This document shows, piece by piece, positions 43,049 to 53,795 of a DNA stretch of 64,000 nt. The DNA comes from Branchipolynoe longqiensis (taxonomy: Eukaryota > Annelida > Polychaeta > Phyllodocida > Polynoidae). Location: positions 1 through 64,000 of the forward strand of contig JASIRB010003253.1 of assembly GCA_030323885.1 (NCBI GenBank). The letters run 5' to 3'. A program made the translations under genes and the position numbers. Positions within the stretch are counted from its first letter, which is position 1; each line of letters starts with the position of its first letter. The notes beneath the pieces were generated by a model. It worked only from the letters and a program-made list of their open reading frames with translations. It had not been told where the DNA came from and did no database searches.

Positions 43049-43541
43049 GCGCTGTTGCAGTTTCCCAGGGACACCAGTTTCTCAGGGACACATCGCTTCT
43101 GCACACTCGTCAAACTCGAACAGTATCGTCACTAACCTTATAAATTTAATATAATGTTTTTGCTAAACATGTTTTCTATATGTGTACCAAACAATTTGTT
43201 TGTAGCTAGTGTCGTTTTAGAGATATTTCATTTTTTCTGTATTGTCTGTATGAAGACTGCTCACGGCCATTGACAATGCCTTGAGATTGACGGTACGCGC
43301 AGTGCAAAACGTCAGTTTTATTCAAAATTAATAGAAATCAAGAACCCTAACCTTATAACTTTAATATAGTCTTTATGGCAAAGATGTTTTCTATATGTGT
43401 ACGAAGCGATTTGTTTCTAAATGGTGTACTTTTAGAGATATTTGACTTCTTCTGTATGAAGATTTGCTCACGGCGGTTAACAATGCATTTGAATGGAAGT
43501 GTCCCTGGTAAACTGGTGTCCCTCGGAAACCGCATCAGCGC
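43049..43541. mobile_element. CCGGTGT TIR element (family S)
   Basis: 'gctgttgcagtttcccaggg' left, 'aaactggtgtccctcggaaa' and 'ccgcatcag' right, two internal 206-bp-type units. Confidence 0.84.
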
Positions 43542-43559
43542 CTCCTGGGAGTTTACCGC

Positions 43560-43990
43560 CAAACTATGAGTAGAAAACTCATGGTGAATAACACTTCGCC
43601 ATATGTTCGAGAGAACTTTGTCTAAATCACCAACACATAAATAATTTATATATAAAAACAAAAACAACGCAATATAGTAAGTATGGCAAGGATTGGGTAT
43701 GGCTTGCAAGATTGACAATTTCCTAACAAAACGGGCCTCGTGTAACAAGCAATGATTCATTATGACTATATAACAGTAACACATCTTGATATCGTCGAGA
43801 CTGACTAGGCCTAGTCTTCGCAGATTCAAACATGGTTCTGTGTAGTTTAACTGAAATATTCACTCTCAGTCCATGAAACAGGGCTGCAGGAGTAGGCCTA
43901 ATTAGTTTCTCAATACACAATTTATTTACCAGCACTCTCCCTGCACTAATAGTATTTGGTTATATAACCTGAAAAGATATGCACAGTTTT
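43560..43990. other. no feature recognised
   Basis: AT-rich spacer between two family S elements. Confidence 0.5.
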
Positions 43991-44079
43991 GCCGGTGTTG
44001 CAGTTTCCGCGGCATCCCAGTTTGCGAGGGACACATCGCTTCTGCGCATGCGTCAAAATCGAACAGCATCATCACTAGT

Positions 44080-45650
44080 GATATAGTGATATAGTGATAT
44101 AGTGATATAGTGATATAGTGATTGGTAGACAGGAAGTGTGAAAACTTATTTGTCTCTCATTTTTGCTTGAGTGCAAGTAATTAGCAACACAAGGGATAAA
44201 TTAGTAGCATGTGGTGAATAAGTGGTCAAATTTCCCTATATCATCAGCCCATGCTTTTTCTAATCGGTTCTTGAATGAATTTATTGAGCCGGCATCTATA
44301 ACATTTTGTGGGAGACTATTCCATATATTTATGATCCTGTTTGAGAAACTGTGTTGCCTTAATTTTGAAACGGCTCTGGGTTTTACTAGTTTGAGAGTAT
44401 GGCCCCAGCTGCCTTCTCTTTTATTCAAGGGGAAAAATTGGTTCATATCTATTTTATCAAAACCTTTCATAATTTTAAATGCTTCAATTATGTCACTTCT
44501 TTTCCTTCTGTAGGAAAGGGTAGGAAGTTTCAATTTCCTGAGCCTTTGTTCATAGGGTAAGTCCTTTATAACTGCAACTAGTTTTGTTGCACGTCTCTGA
44601 ATCTTTTCGATCTCCAGAATATCTTTCCGAAAAATTGGGCTCCAAATTTGTGGACAGTATTCCAAAATTGGTCTAACAAGAGACTTAAATAGAATGAGAA
44701 AATTGTTCTTGCTGAGGCGATGGAAGGTTCTTTTAATTATTCCTACTCTCTGGTTAGCATTTGAGATGATAGTCCTCATGTGTTTCTGAAAGGAGAGTTG
44801 GGAGTCGAAGGTTACACCCAAGTCCTTTTCATAGCTATCTTGTTGCAGGACAGCGTTCTGCATAATATAGGCGTAATGAGGATTATTTTTCCCGTAATGA
44901 ATAATTTTGCACTTCTTTTCATTGAAGGGCAATTGCCATTTCTCAGACCATTGTGAGAGTTTCAGAATATCCTCTTGTAAGAGATTTTTATCTCTTACGT
45001 CTTTTATTGCTCGAAAGACCTTTGTGTCATCCGCAAATATTTTTAGGTTTGATGAGACACTGCCTGGCAGGTCATTTATAAATATTATAAATAATATTGG
45101 TCCCAGAACACTTCCCTGAGGTATTCCTGAGGTGACATTCTTAAAGGAAGATTTTTTATTACCTACAACTACCCTTTGCTTTCTCTCAGACAGGAAGTCC
45201 TGTATCCATTCAGAAATTGATCCGGATATTCCCAGAGCTTTGACTTTGTTTAATAGTCTTTTGTGGGGCACACTATCAAAGGCTTTGGAGAAGTCCAGAT
45301 AGACGGTGTCCCATGCCAGGCCATGATCCAGCCAGTCAGTCCAAATTTCCATCACTTCTAGTAGTTGTGACAGACAAGATTTTCCTCCAGTGAATCTGTG
45401 TTGGTCTGGAGATATCAATCCTAGTTTTTCCAAGTGTTCTACGACACAGTCTCGGATTATTCTTTCTAGCATTTTACAGCATAGGGAGGTTAAACTCACA
45501 GGTCTGTAATTTGATGCCAGGCGTTTTGGTCCCTTTTTATGCAGGGGTTTTACCTCAGCATCTTTCCATTGTTTGGGTATTTTCCGTTCAAATAGGCTTT
45601 TACGGAATAGAGATGTCAAAATAGGTCCAATTTGCTCACTAATATTATGA
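44080..45650 (-). mobile_element. 5'-truncated CR1-like LINE with (CACTATAT)n tail
   Basis: The element lies within a family S unit. Its 3' end (left side) carries about five 8-bp repeats, CACTATAT on the minus strand, a tail style known for CR1/L2 elements rather than poly(A). The 5' truncation is near 45650. 'tcacta' beside both ends may be a short target duplication. Confidence 0.85.
44201..45619 (-). CDS. CR1-like LINE reverse transcriptase, intact 472-codon partial ORF2
   Basis: The open frame continues upstream of 45619 (ISEQIGPILTSLF) to the truncation, so 45619 is a TTG and not a real start. RT motifs: PLHKKGPKRLASNYRPVSLT, VYLDFSKAFDSVPH (109-118), TSGIPQGSVLGPILF (163-177), KIFADDTKVF (193-202, catalytic Asp pair). 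The C-terminal region has LEYCPQIWSP, EKIQRRATKLV and LKLPTLSYRRKRSDIIEAFK, then IINIWNSLPQNVIDAGSI, all typical of CR1-type ORF2. The endonuclease domain is lost by truncation. The absence of stops over 472 codons suggests a young insertion. Confidence 0.93.
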   Translation of the reverse strand: MTSLFRKSLFERKIPKQWKDAEVKPLHKKGPKRLASNYRPVSLTSLCCKMLERIIRDCVVEHLEKLGLISPDQHRFTGGKSCLSQLLEVMEIWTDWLDHGLAWDTVYLDFSKAFDSVPHKRLLNKVKALGISGSISEWIQDFLSERKQRVVVGNKKSSFKNVTSGIPQGSVLGPILFIIFINDLPGSVSSNLKIFADDTKVFRAIKDVRDKNLLQEDILKLSQWSEKWQLPFNEKKCKIIHYGKNNPHYAYIMQNAVLQQDSYEKDLGVTFDSQLSFQKHMRTIISNANQRVGIIKRTFHRLSKNNFLILFKSLVRPILEYCPQIWSPIFRKDILEIEKIQRRATKLVAVIKDLPYEQRLRKLKLPTLSYRRKRSDIIEAFKIMKGFDKIDMNQFFPLNKREGSWGHTLKLVKPRAVSKLRQHSFSNRIINIWNSLPQNVIDAGSINSFKNRLEKAWADDIGKFDHLFTTCY

Positions 45651-46052
45651 ATATATATTGTTTTTGGTAAAGATGTTTTCTATGTGTACCAAGCGATTTA
45701 AATTCTAGGTGGTGTGGTTTTAGAGATATTTCACTTTTTCTGTATTTTCTGTATGAAGATTGCTCACGACCATTGACAATGCCTTGAGTTTGACGGTACG
45801 CGCAGTGCAACACATTAGTTTTATTCAAAATTAAAAGAAGTACAGAAGCCTAACCTTATAAATTTAAGATAATCTATTCATTGAATATGTTTTCTATATG
45901 TGTTCCAAGTGGGTTGCTTCTGGGTGGTGTAATTTGAGAGCTATTTGACTTTTTCTGTATGAAGATTTGCTCACGGCCATTGAAAATGCATTTGAATGTA
46001 TGTGTCCCTCGCAAACTGGTACGCCGCGGAAACTGCAACACCGGGAAAGAAT

Positions 46053-46912
46053 TATGATTATAAACAGAGAGCGTGTATATAAACAGATGAGAGAGACAAC
46101 TCCCGCGAAAATCGGTAACACAGACTACAGTGGCGTTCCTGGCGGTTAGTGTTGAACACGCTTTGAGTTTGCCATACGTGTAGTGCAAAACATTTGTTTT
46201 TATTCAAAATTAATAGAAATGCAGAAGCCTAACCTTATCGATTTAATATAATCCTTTTGGTAAATATGTTTTCTATATGTGTACTAAGCGGCTTGTTTCT
46301 ATTTGGTGTAGTTTTAGAGATTTTTCACTTTTTCTGGAGGAAGATTGCACACGACCATTGACAATGCCTTGAGTTTGCCGTACGCGTAGTGAAAAACGTC
46401 AGTTTTATTCCAAATTAATAGAAATCCAGAACCCTAACCATATCAATTTAATATAATCCTGTTGGTAAACATGTTTTCTATGTGTATTCCAATCAGTTTG
46501 TTTCTAGGTGGTGTAGCTTTAGAGATATTTCACTTTTTCTGTAGGAAGATTGCACACGACCATTGACAATGCCTTGAGTTTGCCGTACGCGTAGTGAAAA
46601 AACGTCAGTTTTATTCCAAATTAATAGAAATCCAGAACCCTAACCATATCAATTTAATATAATCTTGTTGATAAACATGTTTTCTATGTGTATTCCAATC
46701 AGTTTGTTTCTAGGTGGTGTAGTTTTAGAGATATTTCACTTTTTCTGGATGAAGATTGCTCACTGCCATTGAAAATGCCTTGAGGTTTGCCCATATGCTT
46801 AAGCTGTTCAACAACCACCACTTGGAGCGCCACAGTCGGCAGATGTTACATGCTCTAGTATGGGAGTTGTCCCTCTCATCTGTTTATATACACGCTCTCT
46901 GTTATAAACCAA
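46053..46912. repeat. array of about three 206-bp family S units bounded by 50-bp inverted repeats
   Basis: The landmark 'ttgagtttgcc' recurs at about 46160, 46366, 46574 and 46782 (period 206-208). The array is enclosed by 'aacagagagcgtgtatataa' ... 'gagacaactccc' (46059-46102) and its reverse complement (46863-46906). Confidence 0.82.
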
Positions 46913-47509
46913 TCCAAATCATCTCGACCAATCAGAAGTAACTAGGTCACGCGCCGACGTTCAACTCAATCTACTTCCAGTACAGACGACATCAACTGTG
47001 CTTGGATATCGTAATCGTAATAGTTAACCCCTCCACTTAAAGAAACCCCCAAAATCCATCATATTTGACATCAGTTGTTTCCAACGTGCGACTCTGGCCG
47101 GTTGTAGGTATATTAATAATAGCAAGGAGTCGCAACTGAGAAGTCGGGTAAGAATGTGCGTATGCATACTTTACATACGATACACTCGGCAGACAACGTC
47201 TAGCTGAGTCGCAGTGTTTTAATCCAGGTACCCACCCCATGATCTAGCTCGCTGGTCTCGTAATGCCAGTTGGCAGGCATCTGTCCCTGTTTCATGTGCT
47301 TGGGCAATACGAGTCATCTGTCAAGTTGACACATGTCTACTCTCTTGCCGTGACAGTCAGTCACCATGGCTGGTTACGTTAGAAACGCGCTTTTTTTGTG
47401 GGCGTGGTGACAGCGGTGAATCAGGCTTAAACCCAGACTAGAGGTGCAAAATGTGCGGCGCTGGTCGAGACTGCTCCACTGTCTATACCTATTGCAAATG
47501 AAAGCAAAG
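46913..47509. other. no feature recognised
   Basis: Unique-looking DNA. Confidence 0.5.
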
Positions 47510-47867
47510 ACCCTATAATACTAAGACGGCTCACTCCCTATCTCTCCCATGGTAATGTAAATTTTGCAGCGCCACCTTGTGGTGGGTTTGATCAGCCCGG
47601 CTGCTGGTTGGTGTTTCACATGCAAACACATACAATTATATTATACATGAGATAGGTAAGTATGAATACACATCAATATGAAATTGCTATGAACAACTAC
47701 ACATCATCATCATCGCCATCATCACACATCTTTCATATTCATATATACATTTATACATATAATATAGCAACTGTTTAACCAAGAGAACAGCCAGCGCACC
47801 AAGTGGTGGGTTTGATAATTTTGATTACACAGTACAGGCTGAGTGAGCCGTCTTAGTATTATAGGGT
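47510..47867. mobile_element. 358-bp MITE with perfect 27-bp terminal inverted repeats
   Basis: 47510-47536 starts 'accctataatactaagacgg'; 47841-47867 is its exact reverse complement. The inner 'accttgtggtgggtttgat' and 'accaagtggtgggtttgata' form a short direct repeat. No clear target duplication. Confidence 0.9.
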
Positions 47868-48106
47868 ATTTGATGAAAGGGAACCCGCGTAAATCGACCA
47901 CCTTTCTCTTTTTAAATATTTTTAATTGGCAGATAGGGGGTAGTAAGGGGAATGTTTGAAGCTGTCCAAAAGACGACAGCATACATTCAGTAAGAACTCA
48001 CATCAAAATTCAGGAATAAAAATAACTAAGCTTACTAGGGCCCTATTATTTCTTTTTATTAAGATAAAGAAAATGTGTATATGAGGGTAGGAGTAATGCA
48101 TTTCAT

Positions 48107-48425
48107 ACCCGAGTCACACTACTGCTTGCGACCACAACAAATGTTTAGTTGCAAATAGGAGGCAAAATGGTCACAAGTGGTTCCAAAGTGATCCTTTGTG
48201 GTCGCCAAACTCCCTGCGACCATTGTGGTGGCAAGGAGGTTGCAGCTACTACACTAAAAAAAAACCTTGTGACCAAAATGGTCGCCCAGAGGTTGGCGAC
48301 CATTGTTTTAGTCGTTCAGAGGTCGGCGGCCATTGCTTTGATTGCAAGGAGGTCACCAGTGACTGCGTGTTCTTTGATCCAAAATGGTCACAAGCAGACG
48401 CAAGCCGTAGTCTAACAGTGGCTTT
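48107..48425. mobile_element. foldback MITE, CCGAGTCACAC type
   Basis: Left 'cccgagtcacactactgctt' and right 'gcagacgcaagccgtagtct' are diverged inverted repeats. The interior is built from GTCGC/GCGAC and TGGTCAC words. Confidence 0.65.
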
Positions 48426-48504
48426 ATATATATACGTATCATGTTCGATTCTGATAGCGAACAGTCTTTATTGAAGGTTGTGATTGAAAATGGTGTATTT
48501 TACC

Positions 48505-48575
48505 TCGGTACAACGCCTCGGCTACTCGAGGCCGAGGGAGAAGGAAGCAACATCCGGTACAGCAATTAGCATATT
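48505..48575 (+). repeat. left inverted terminal repeat of the DIRS element
   Basis: Pairs with about 53678-53745; shared core 'gggagaaggaagcaacatcc' read on opposite strands. Confidence 0.87.
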
Positions 48576-48689
48576 CCACTCGTGAGCGGTGGACGTTTGC
48601 GAGTAAGTACAGCGTTTCTTTTTCTACAATAACTCCAGAACTTGGGGTTACTTTATGGAAATTTTTTCAACGATTGTTTATAAAGAATA

Positions 48690-49450
48690 GAACAATATTC
48701 TCTATGAATATTAGAATATTGGCGATTATATTAAAGAAGTTATTGGCGAAAAACCGACATGTGTGCCGGTACGGTTTGTTTTTTGACAGCGCCATGTTGT
48801 TTACTTCTTGTCGGACTTTCCGACACGATTTTCGCTACTGTTTGTATCGTTTTTATGACTTTAAACCCAAGAATACTGGAGTTCTTGTGTACAACAATAT
48901 TCTCTACGAATATTAGAATATTGGTGAATATATTAAAGAATTTATTGGCGAAAAACCGACATGTGTGCTGGTACGCTACTTGGACAGCGCCATTGGCATT
49001 GCATTGGTTTACGTCTTGTCGGAGATCCCGACTCGATTTTCGCTCATGGTTTTAGCAGTTATTCTTATGAGTTTAAACTCAAGAATACAGGAGAATACGT
49101 ATTTCTTGTGGAGAACAATATTCTATGAGTCTTAGAATTGATTGGAGTTAAACCGATTCGGGAGCCGTTACGGTAGATTGACATCGCCGTGTTGTTTACT
49201 TCTGGTCGGACTAGTTGACTCGATTATCGCTACTGGTGTAAGCGTTATTATTATGGTTTAAACCCAAGAATGATGGGGGAAACATATTTCTTGTGTTTAA
49301 CAATATTCGGTATGAATATTAGAATATTGGCGAATTGTTTGGTCTCAACAACATATTCATTGGTGCCTTAAACCGTGATTCGGGGGCCGCGGTAAGGGTT
49401 GGATTGAACCATCGCCGTGTTGTTTACTTACCTTGTGTGTATTGCTATTG
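48690..49450. repeat. four diverged tandem units of about 185-223 bp inside the DIRS element
   Basis: The landmark 'caatattctctatgaatatt' or close variants occur at about 48700, 48895, 49118 and 49302, each followed by 'cgacatgtgtgc..gtacg' or a decayed form and 'tgttgtttacttcttgtcgg'. Confidence 0.85.
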
Positions 49451-49929
49451 TGATTAGCGGTATTCCTGCATGAGATTAAAAACCCAAGAAACATGTATGT
49501 TAGATGTTGTGATATCAGCCACAATCACAGGTATAGTTTTTGTTCCAACAAGTAGCAACGCAAAGCCGCCCGTTGCCGAACATAGAGATGACAGCGAGTG
49601 GTTGCTGGAGCCGTCATCTGCCGTGGGATTTTCCTCGTTAAATATTATGGATTTCGCGTTCTGGGAAATTAATCCTAGGGTTTCCTGTTGTGCGATTAGC
49701 CAATTCTTTTTTACAAGGCGTACCTCCGAGTTTCGTAGCATTTTCTCCAACTTGCTGGCGCAGTAGCCGCAGGAGGGAGAAGTGTACGGAACAGAGAGTG
49801 TGGGAGGGTACCGATATACTGGTCCCTACCCCTCGTTTGGCTTCGGCTTCCATACCGTTACCATACGACATGACACATTAGCTTACACGCCTGTGTTGGA
49901 ACAGTGTAAATACGTTCTCCAACACCAGT

Positions 49930-50870
49930 AGTTGTCGCCCGTGGCCGAACGGAGAGCGATGTTGGCGGAAGCCACATCACGTTTAAGCCGCCGTTGCATA
50001 ACGGAGAGCGATGATGGCATCACGGTTATGCCGCTGTTGGCTAATGGAGAGCCATGTTGGCGGAAGCCTCATTAATATTTTTACCCGCCCGTGGCCGAGT
50101 GGTGAGCGATGAGGGCTGTAAGCCACATCTCGTTGTGTCGCCCGTTCCAGAACGGAGAGCGATGTTGGCTGAAGCCATATTACGCCTATGCCTCCTGTTG
50201 CCTAGAGCGATGATGGTTGTGACCCCATCAGGTTATGTCGCCGGTTACCAAATGGGAAGTGATGTTGGCTGAAGCCACATCCCGTTTAGGCCGTCGGTTA
50301 CCAAACGGAGAGTGATGTTGGCGGATGCCACATCCTGTTTGGCCGCCTGCTATCAAACTGAGAGTGATGTTGGCTGAAGCCATATCCTGTTTAGGCCGTC
50401 CCTTACTAAATGGAGGGCGAGGTTAGCTGTAGTCACATTTCCTTTTGGCTGCCTGCTACTAAAGATGTTGCCTGAAGCCACATCCTGTTTAGGCTGATGT
50501 CTCATCACTGTTGTCCGCCTAGGATCGAGCGGAGAGAGATGATGTTTGTAACTACATTATGTTTGTACCCCTTAAAAACTGAGAGTGGTGTCGGTTGAAG
50601 TTACATCCCGTTTAGACTGTCCGTTACCGAATGGAAGGTGATGTTGGCTGAAGCCACACACCGTTTAGGTGGTCTGTTACCTAATGGAGGGTGAGGTTGC
50701 CTGAAGTTACATCATTTTTAAGCGGAGCGGAGAACGAGGTTGGCTGAAGTTGCATCACGATATGCCGCTCATTGACAAACGGAGAGGTTTGTTGGCTGAT
50801 GCCATATTACGATTAACCCGCTCGTGACCGAGCGAAGACAGAGGTTGGTTGAAGCCACATTATGTACGTC
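49930..50870. repeat. degenerate minisatellite of about 55-65 bp units inside the DIRS element
   Basis: Some fifteen diverged units built on 'ggagagcgatgttggctgaa' plus 'gccacatcccgtttaggccg'. The unit length varies and later units are heavily mutated. Confidence 0.87.
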
Positions 50871-51299
50871 CTGATATGAACTTAGAGGTTCTAGGGATGA
50901 AAATAAAAACAATTTGTTGGATGGCCACACTCAAACTTTCTGTTGATGGTTATAGGGTGTCTGGCCTGAGAGATATTTTGGCTGGGTTAGCCATGGGTTG
51001 TACTGTTACTAACGGTACGAGTCTGGATATGATTAAGGCATTTCAATGATTCCTGAGATCTTTGAAGTTAAAGGGTTGTTTGCTTCTTACGATTGGGAAA
51101 GTTAACCCCATATGCTCCATCCTCGGGCAGCGAGACATTCGTACCGCTGGTAGTGGAGTGAGTTTCAAGGACCCCCGCTGGTATAACCTGTGATAGGGAG
51201 AGCTATGACAGGCCGAGATGTCGCACTGCTGTGGGATAGAGCGAATCGGCTCCACTGAAGCTAGAGTCCATTCACTCACTCAATATCTCAAGAGAATAA

Positions 51300-52300
51300 G
51301 GAGAGGTTGCAAAGCAAACTCAGAGGGCCATGGAAATGGTTTTTTCCAGGAGGTAAAAATAATAGTATGGTTTCCATAAATTGATGATTCATTCATTATG
51401 GTCCAGTCATAGTCGAGCTGCTCACAGGCATTACCAACCAAGTTATGAAACAGACCAAACTTTTGTAAGGTTTATTTCGAATGAACAACTATATGAATTT
51501 ACTTGTTTACCAAGTGGTTTAGCTTGTGCTTTCCCTTCTTTACAAATTGTTAATTTGTTCGCTCATGAAAAATGAAGGACAGGATGTTCCCGGACAGTGA
51601 TGATTCATGTTTTGCTGTGCAATCAAAAGCATCTGGTCAAAATGCAGTAAATGGTTTAGGTACCACATTTACGAAGTTAGGAGTTGCTGGAAAGCATATG
51701 ACAGAACTAAAATGGATTTTGGAAGGCCGTTGACTTGATGAAGAACTTAGATCATATTAATGTTCTAGAGTTGAGAAGCAGTGTATTTAGGGTTAGGTGT
51801 TTAGCCGGCATGTCCTAATGCTATGTCAGGTGACAGATAGTACTACAGTAATGGCTTTCATTCGCAACATGGGAAGGACAATGTCCGACTCATATATAAG
51901 AGAGCGAAATTAAATTGGAATTGGGGAAGCCACATATATTTTGTTGGCATCATGAAATAATAACATTTTATAAAATTGTTCATGGCATCCAGAGCAAGAT
52001 TTTTGGCAAGTGGATGTTGTCTCTTTGATTTGGGGGGAAAATAAATTTTATTACATTTTCCTAAACATTCAGCCGAATCGGCAGAGTAGCAAGGAGGGCT
52101 TTGATGGTCCCTGTTTGGGACATGCAGCCATGGTTGGAAGTATTAGCCTTAAGAGCTAAGGACTTTATAATTTTCCTACATATAAGGCAACATTTTTTAA
52201 GCATTAATGATTCGTGGGATGTGTTAACAACACCCCTTCTGGCATTCCTTTCAGAACACATATTTACAACACTTTGGAAAGTTACTCGGCATGATTATTT
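51300..52300 (+). pseudogene. RT-RNase H remnants of the DIRS element
   Basis: 51456-51540 encodes FVRFISNEQLYEFTCLPSGL, matching the DIRS RT block before the catalytic loop. 51745-51790 gives HINVLELRSSVFRVR (RNase H), followed by LCQVTDSTTVMAFIRNMGRT about 51810-51870, the next RNase H motif. About 52100 reads PVWDMQPWLEVLALRAKDFI, a tail motif. Stops and shifts lie between; the YxDD motif is not seen. Confidence 0.78.
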
Positions 52301-52919
52301 GGACTGGTCATTAAATGATTATATTGGTTCAATAATTTGATTGGTTTGAATCAAGAAAGAATAATAAGTTACATAAATAATTTTTATGCCATCCACAAAA
52401 TTAATGGGGCATTTTTTGTTTAAATACATAAAGTTAAGCCAATGGAACCATCCCTTGCCGAGGTAGTCCGCCTCTTACGAATGATGTAGGATGAGGTATT
52501 AGGTTATGGAGCCATTTATGCAGCTCGATGAGCTTTTTCGGTCATCTTACCAAGGAGTGGCGGAGAATTAATTGGGAAACACGAAGTCTCCTTCATGGAT
52601 TCGGAGGAGGTCATATAGTATGAAAAGAAAACACCCTCCTAGAACCATGAGTATAAGTAGGGTTTTATGGGATGGTCTCAGGCGGGTACTTTTGAGTTTT
52701 ACCTGAAAAATAGTGGTCGTAGTTAGGAGCATCAATAGTATAAACAGCTAGCGATAATTAGCTGTAGTTTGTTATTTGGGGTAACCAGTCCATCTAAGGG
52801 ACCCCAGTAAAATTGTCACTGAATGCTTTTTACTTACTGGCTGCGGACATTGATGACAAGGAGGCCATGTTTGATTTGGAAAATTTTAAAAATCAAACAG
52901 TACAGGAGATCCCCTCTCC

Positions 52920-53297
52920 TTGATTCTTTTTAATGGGTTCCCACATGACAGGAAACTGTGTGTAGTGTCAGCCATTAGGGCTTATATATCCAAGATAAAA
53001 GGGATACAAAATTCCAGACAGTTTTTGGTAAGCTGCATCAAGCCACATAAGGCTTTATCCAGAGATGCGATCACCAGTTGGACGATTCACGTGCTCAAGT
53101 CAGCAGGCTTTGACATAGGACGCTACGCTTCGCACTTTACAAGAGGTGATATGGTCTCGAAGACGAGACAATTGGGAATCTCAGTGAAGAGAATCCTAGC
53201 ATATGCCGGCTGCAAGACGGCAAGGTCGTTGGCTAAATATGGCAGCAAACGACTAGAAAAGACAGGCGGGGTTGTAACCCGCCTACTCACCAACTAA
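52920..53297 (+). pseudogene. tyrosine recombinase C-terminal region of the DIRS element
   Basis: A 125-codon open frame: KLCVVSAIRAYISKIKGIQN, then KPHKALSRDAITSWTIHVLK, ASHFTRGDMVSKTRQLGISV and ILAYAGCKTARSLAKYGSKR. The H-x-x-R box is HFTRG, the Gly-Cys replaces the usual Gly-Trp, and the final Tyr is in AKYGSK. This matches vertebrate and invertebrate DIRS recombinases. The first catalytic Arg lies upstream in decayed sequence. Confidence 0.85.
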
Positions 53298-53416
53298 CAC
53301 AAGACTGTGTCAGAGCAACTCTATCAAAATATGAACATGTTACAACTGAAAAATTACGTACAGGTGTTTATTCAGATCTAATTAGGGAGATAAAAATTCC
53401 GCTACGTAAAGGTGCT

Positions 53417-53530
53417 CCCCTCGGCACATACGAACTAGCCGAGGCGTTTATCCGAGGTAAACTATGTATAGTTAGACTAACCTTCTACCTTGGTTACAGA
53501 TGATGGATTACTCTTGTTTTCCCGAGGAAT
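53417..53530. repeat. internal complementary region of the DIRS element
   Basis: 53420-53463 ('ctagccgaggcgtttatccg', 'aggtaaa') is complementary to the outer part of the left terminus near 48507-48540. 53484-53528 ('accttggttacagatgatgg', 'ctcttgttttcccgagg') is the complement-side match of the extreme right end (about 53735-53780). In DIRS elements this region templates completion of the ends through a circular intermediate. Confidence 0.8.
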
Positions 53531-53664
53531 ACCAAGAGCCTGCGGGTCAGTCGTGGGGCCCTCAAGGGTCCCCCGTCCCACCACACCCTGCCACGACTAT
53601 TACGTTCGCTTGTGCCAAACGAAAACACTAGATTTCCATCATTAAGCTCATTTTTATCCTGAAT

Positions 53665-53795
53665 AATTAGGTGAAGATTGCTGTACCCGGATGTTGCTTC
53701 CTTCTCCCTAGCCCACGACTATCCGAGGCTTGTACCTCGGGAAAACAAGAGTTATCCATCATCTGTACCAAGGTAAGATTCGTATAACTATACAA
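53665..53795 (+). repeat. right terminal repeat of the DIRS element
   Basis: Longer than the left terminus and also matching the solo terminus at 1985-2115. Confidence 0.88.

Larger units (their letters stand above)
43992..46044. mobile_element. CCGGTGT TIR element (family S) split by a LINE
   Basis: Left 'ccggtgttgcagtttccgc' and right 'ggaaactgcaacaccgg' with 'cgcaaactggtacgccg' inside it. Family S internal units resume after the LINE at about 45655. Confidence 0.82.
48500..53795 (+). mobile_element. degenerate DIRS-type retrotransposon with inverted termini and internal complementary region
   Basis: Left terminus 'ttacctcggtacaacgcctc' to 'gagaaggaagcaacatccgg' is the reverse complement of the right terminus 'cggatgttgcttccttctcc' to 'gtacctcggg'. 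Between them, in order, are a gag-less repeat-filled region, RT, RNase H and tyrosine recombinase remnants, and a short region (53417-53530) complementary to both outer ends. This layout is diagnostic of DIRS1-like elements. Confidence 0.88.

Noticed and set aside
48690..50870. Possible CRISPR-like or regulatory array
   Set aside because: Units are diverged and directly adjacent without constant repeats and unique spacers; the genome is eukaryotic.
50862..50890. 'gtacgtcctgatatgaactt' as another SINE tail
   Set aside because: Only about 20 bp match and the flanking tandem array continues up to it, so it is too short to call.
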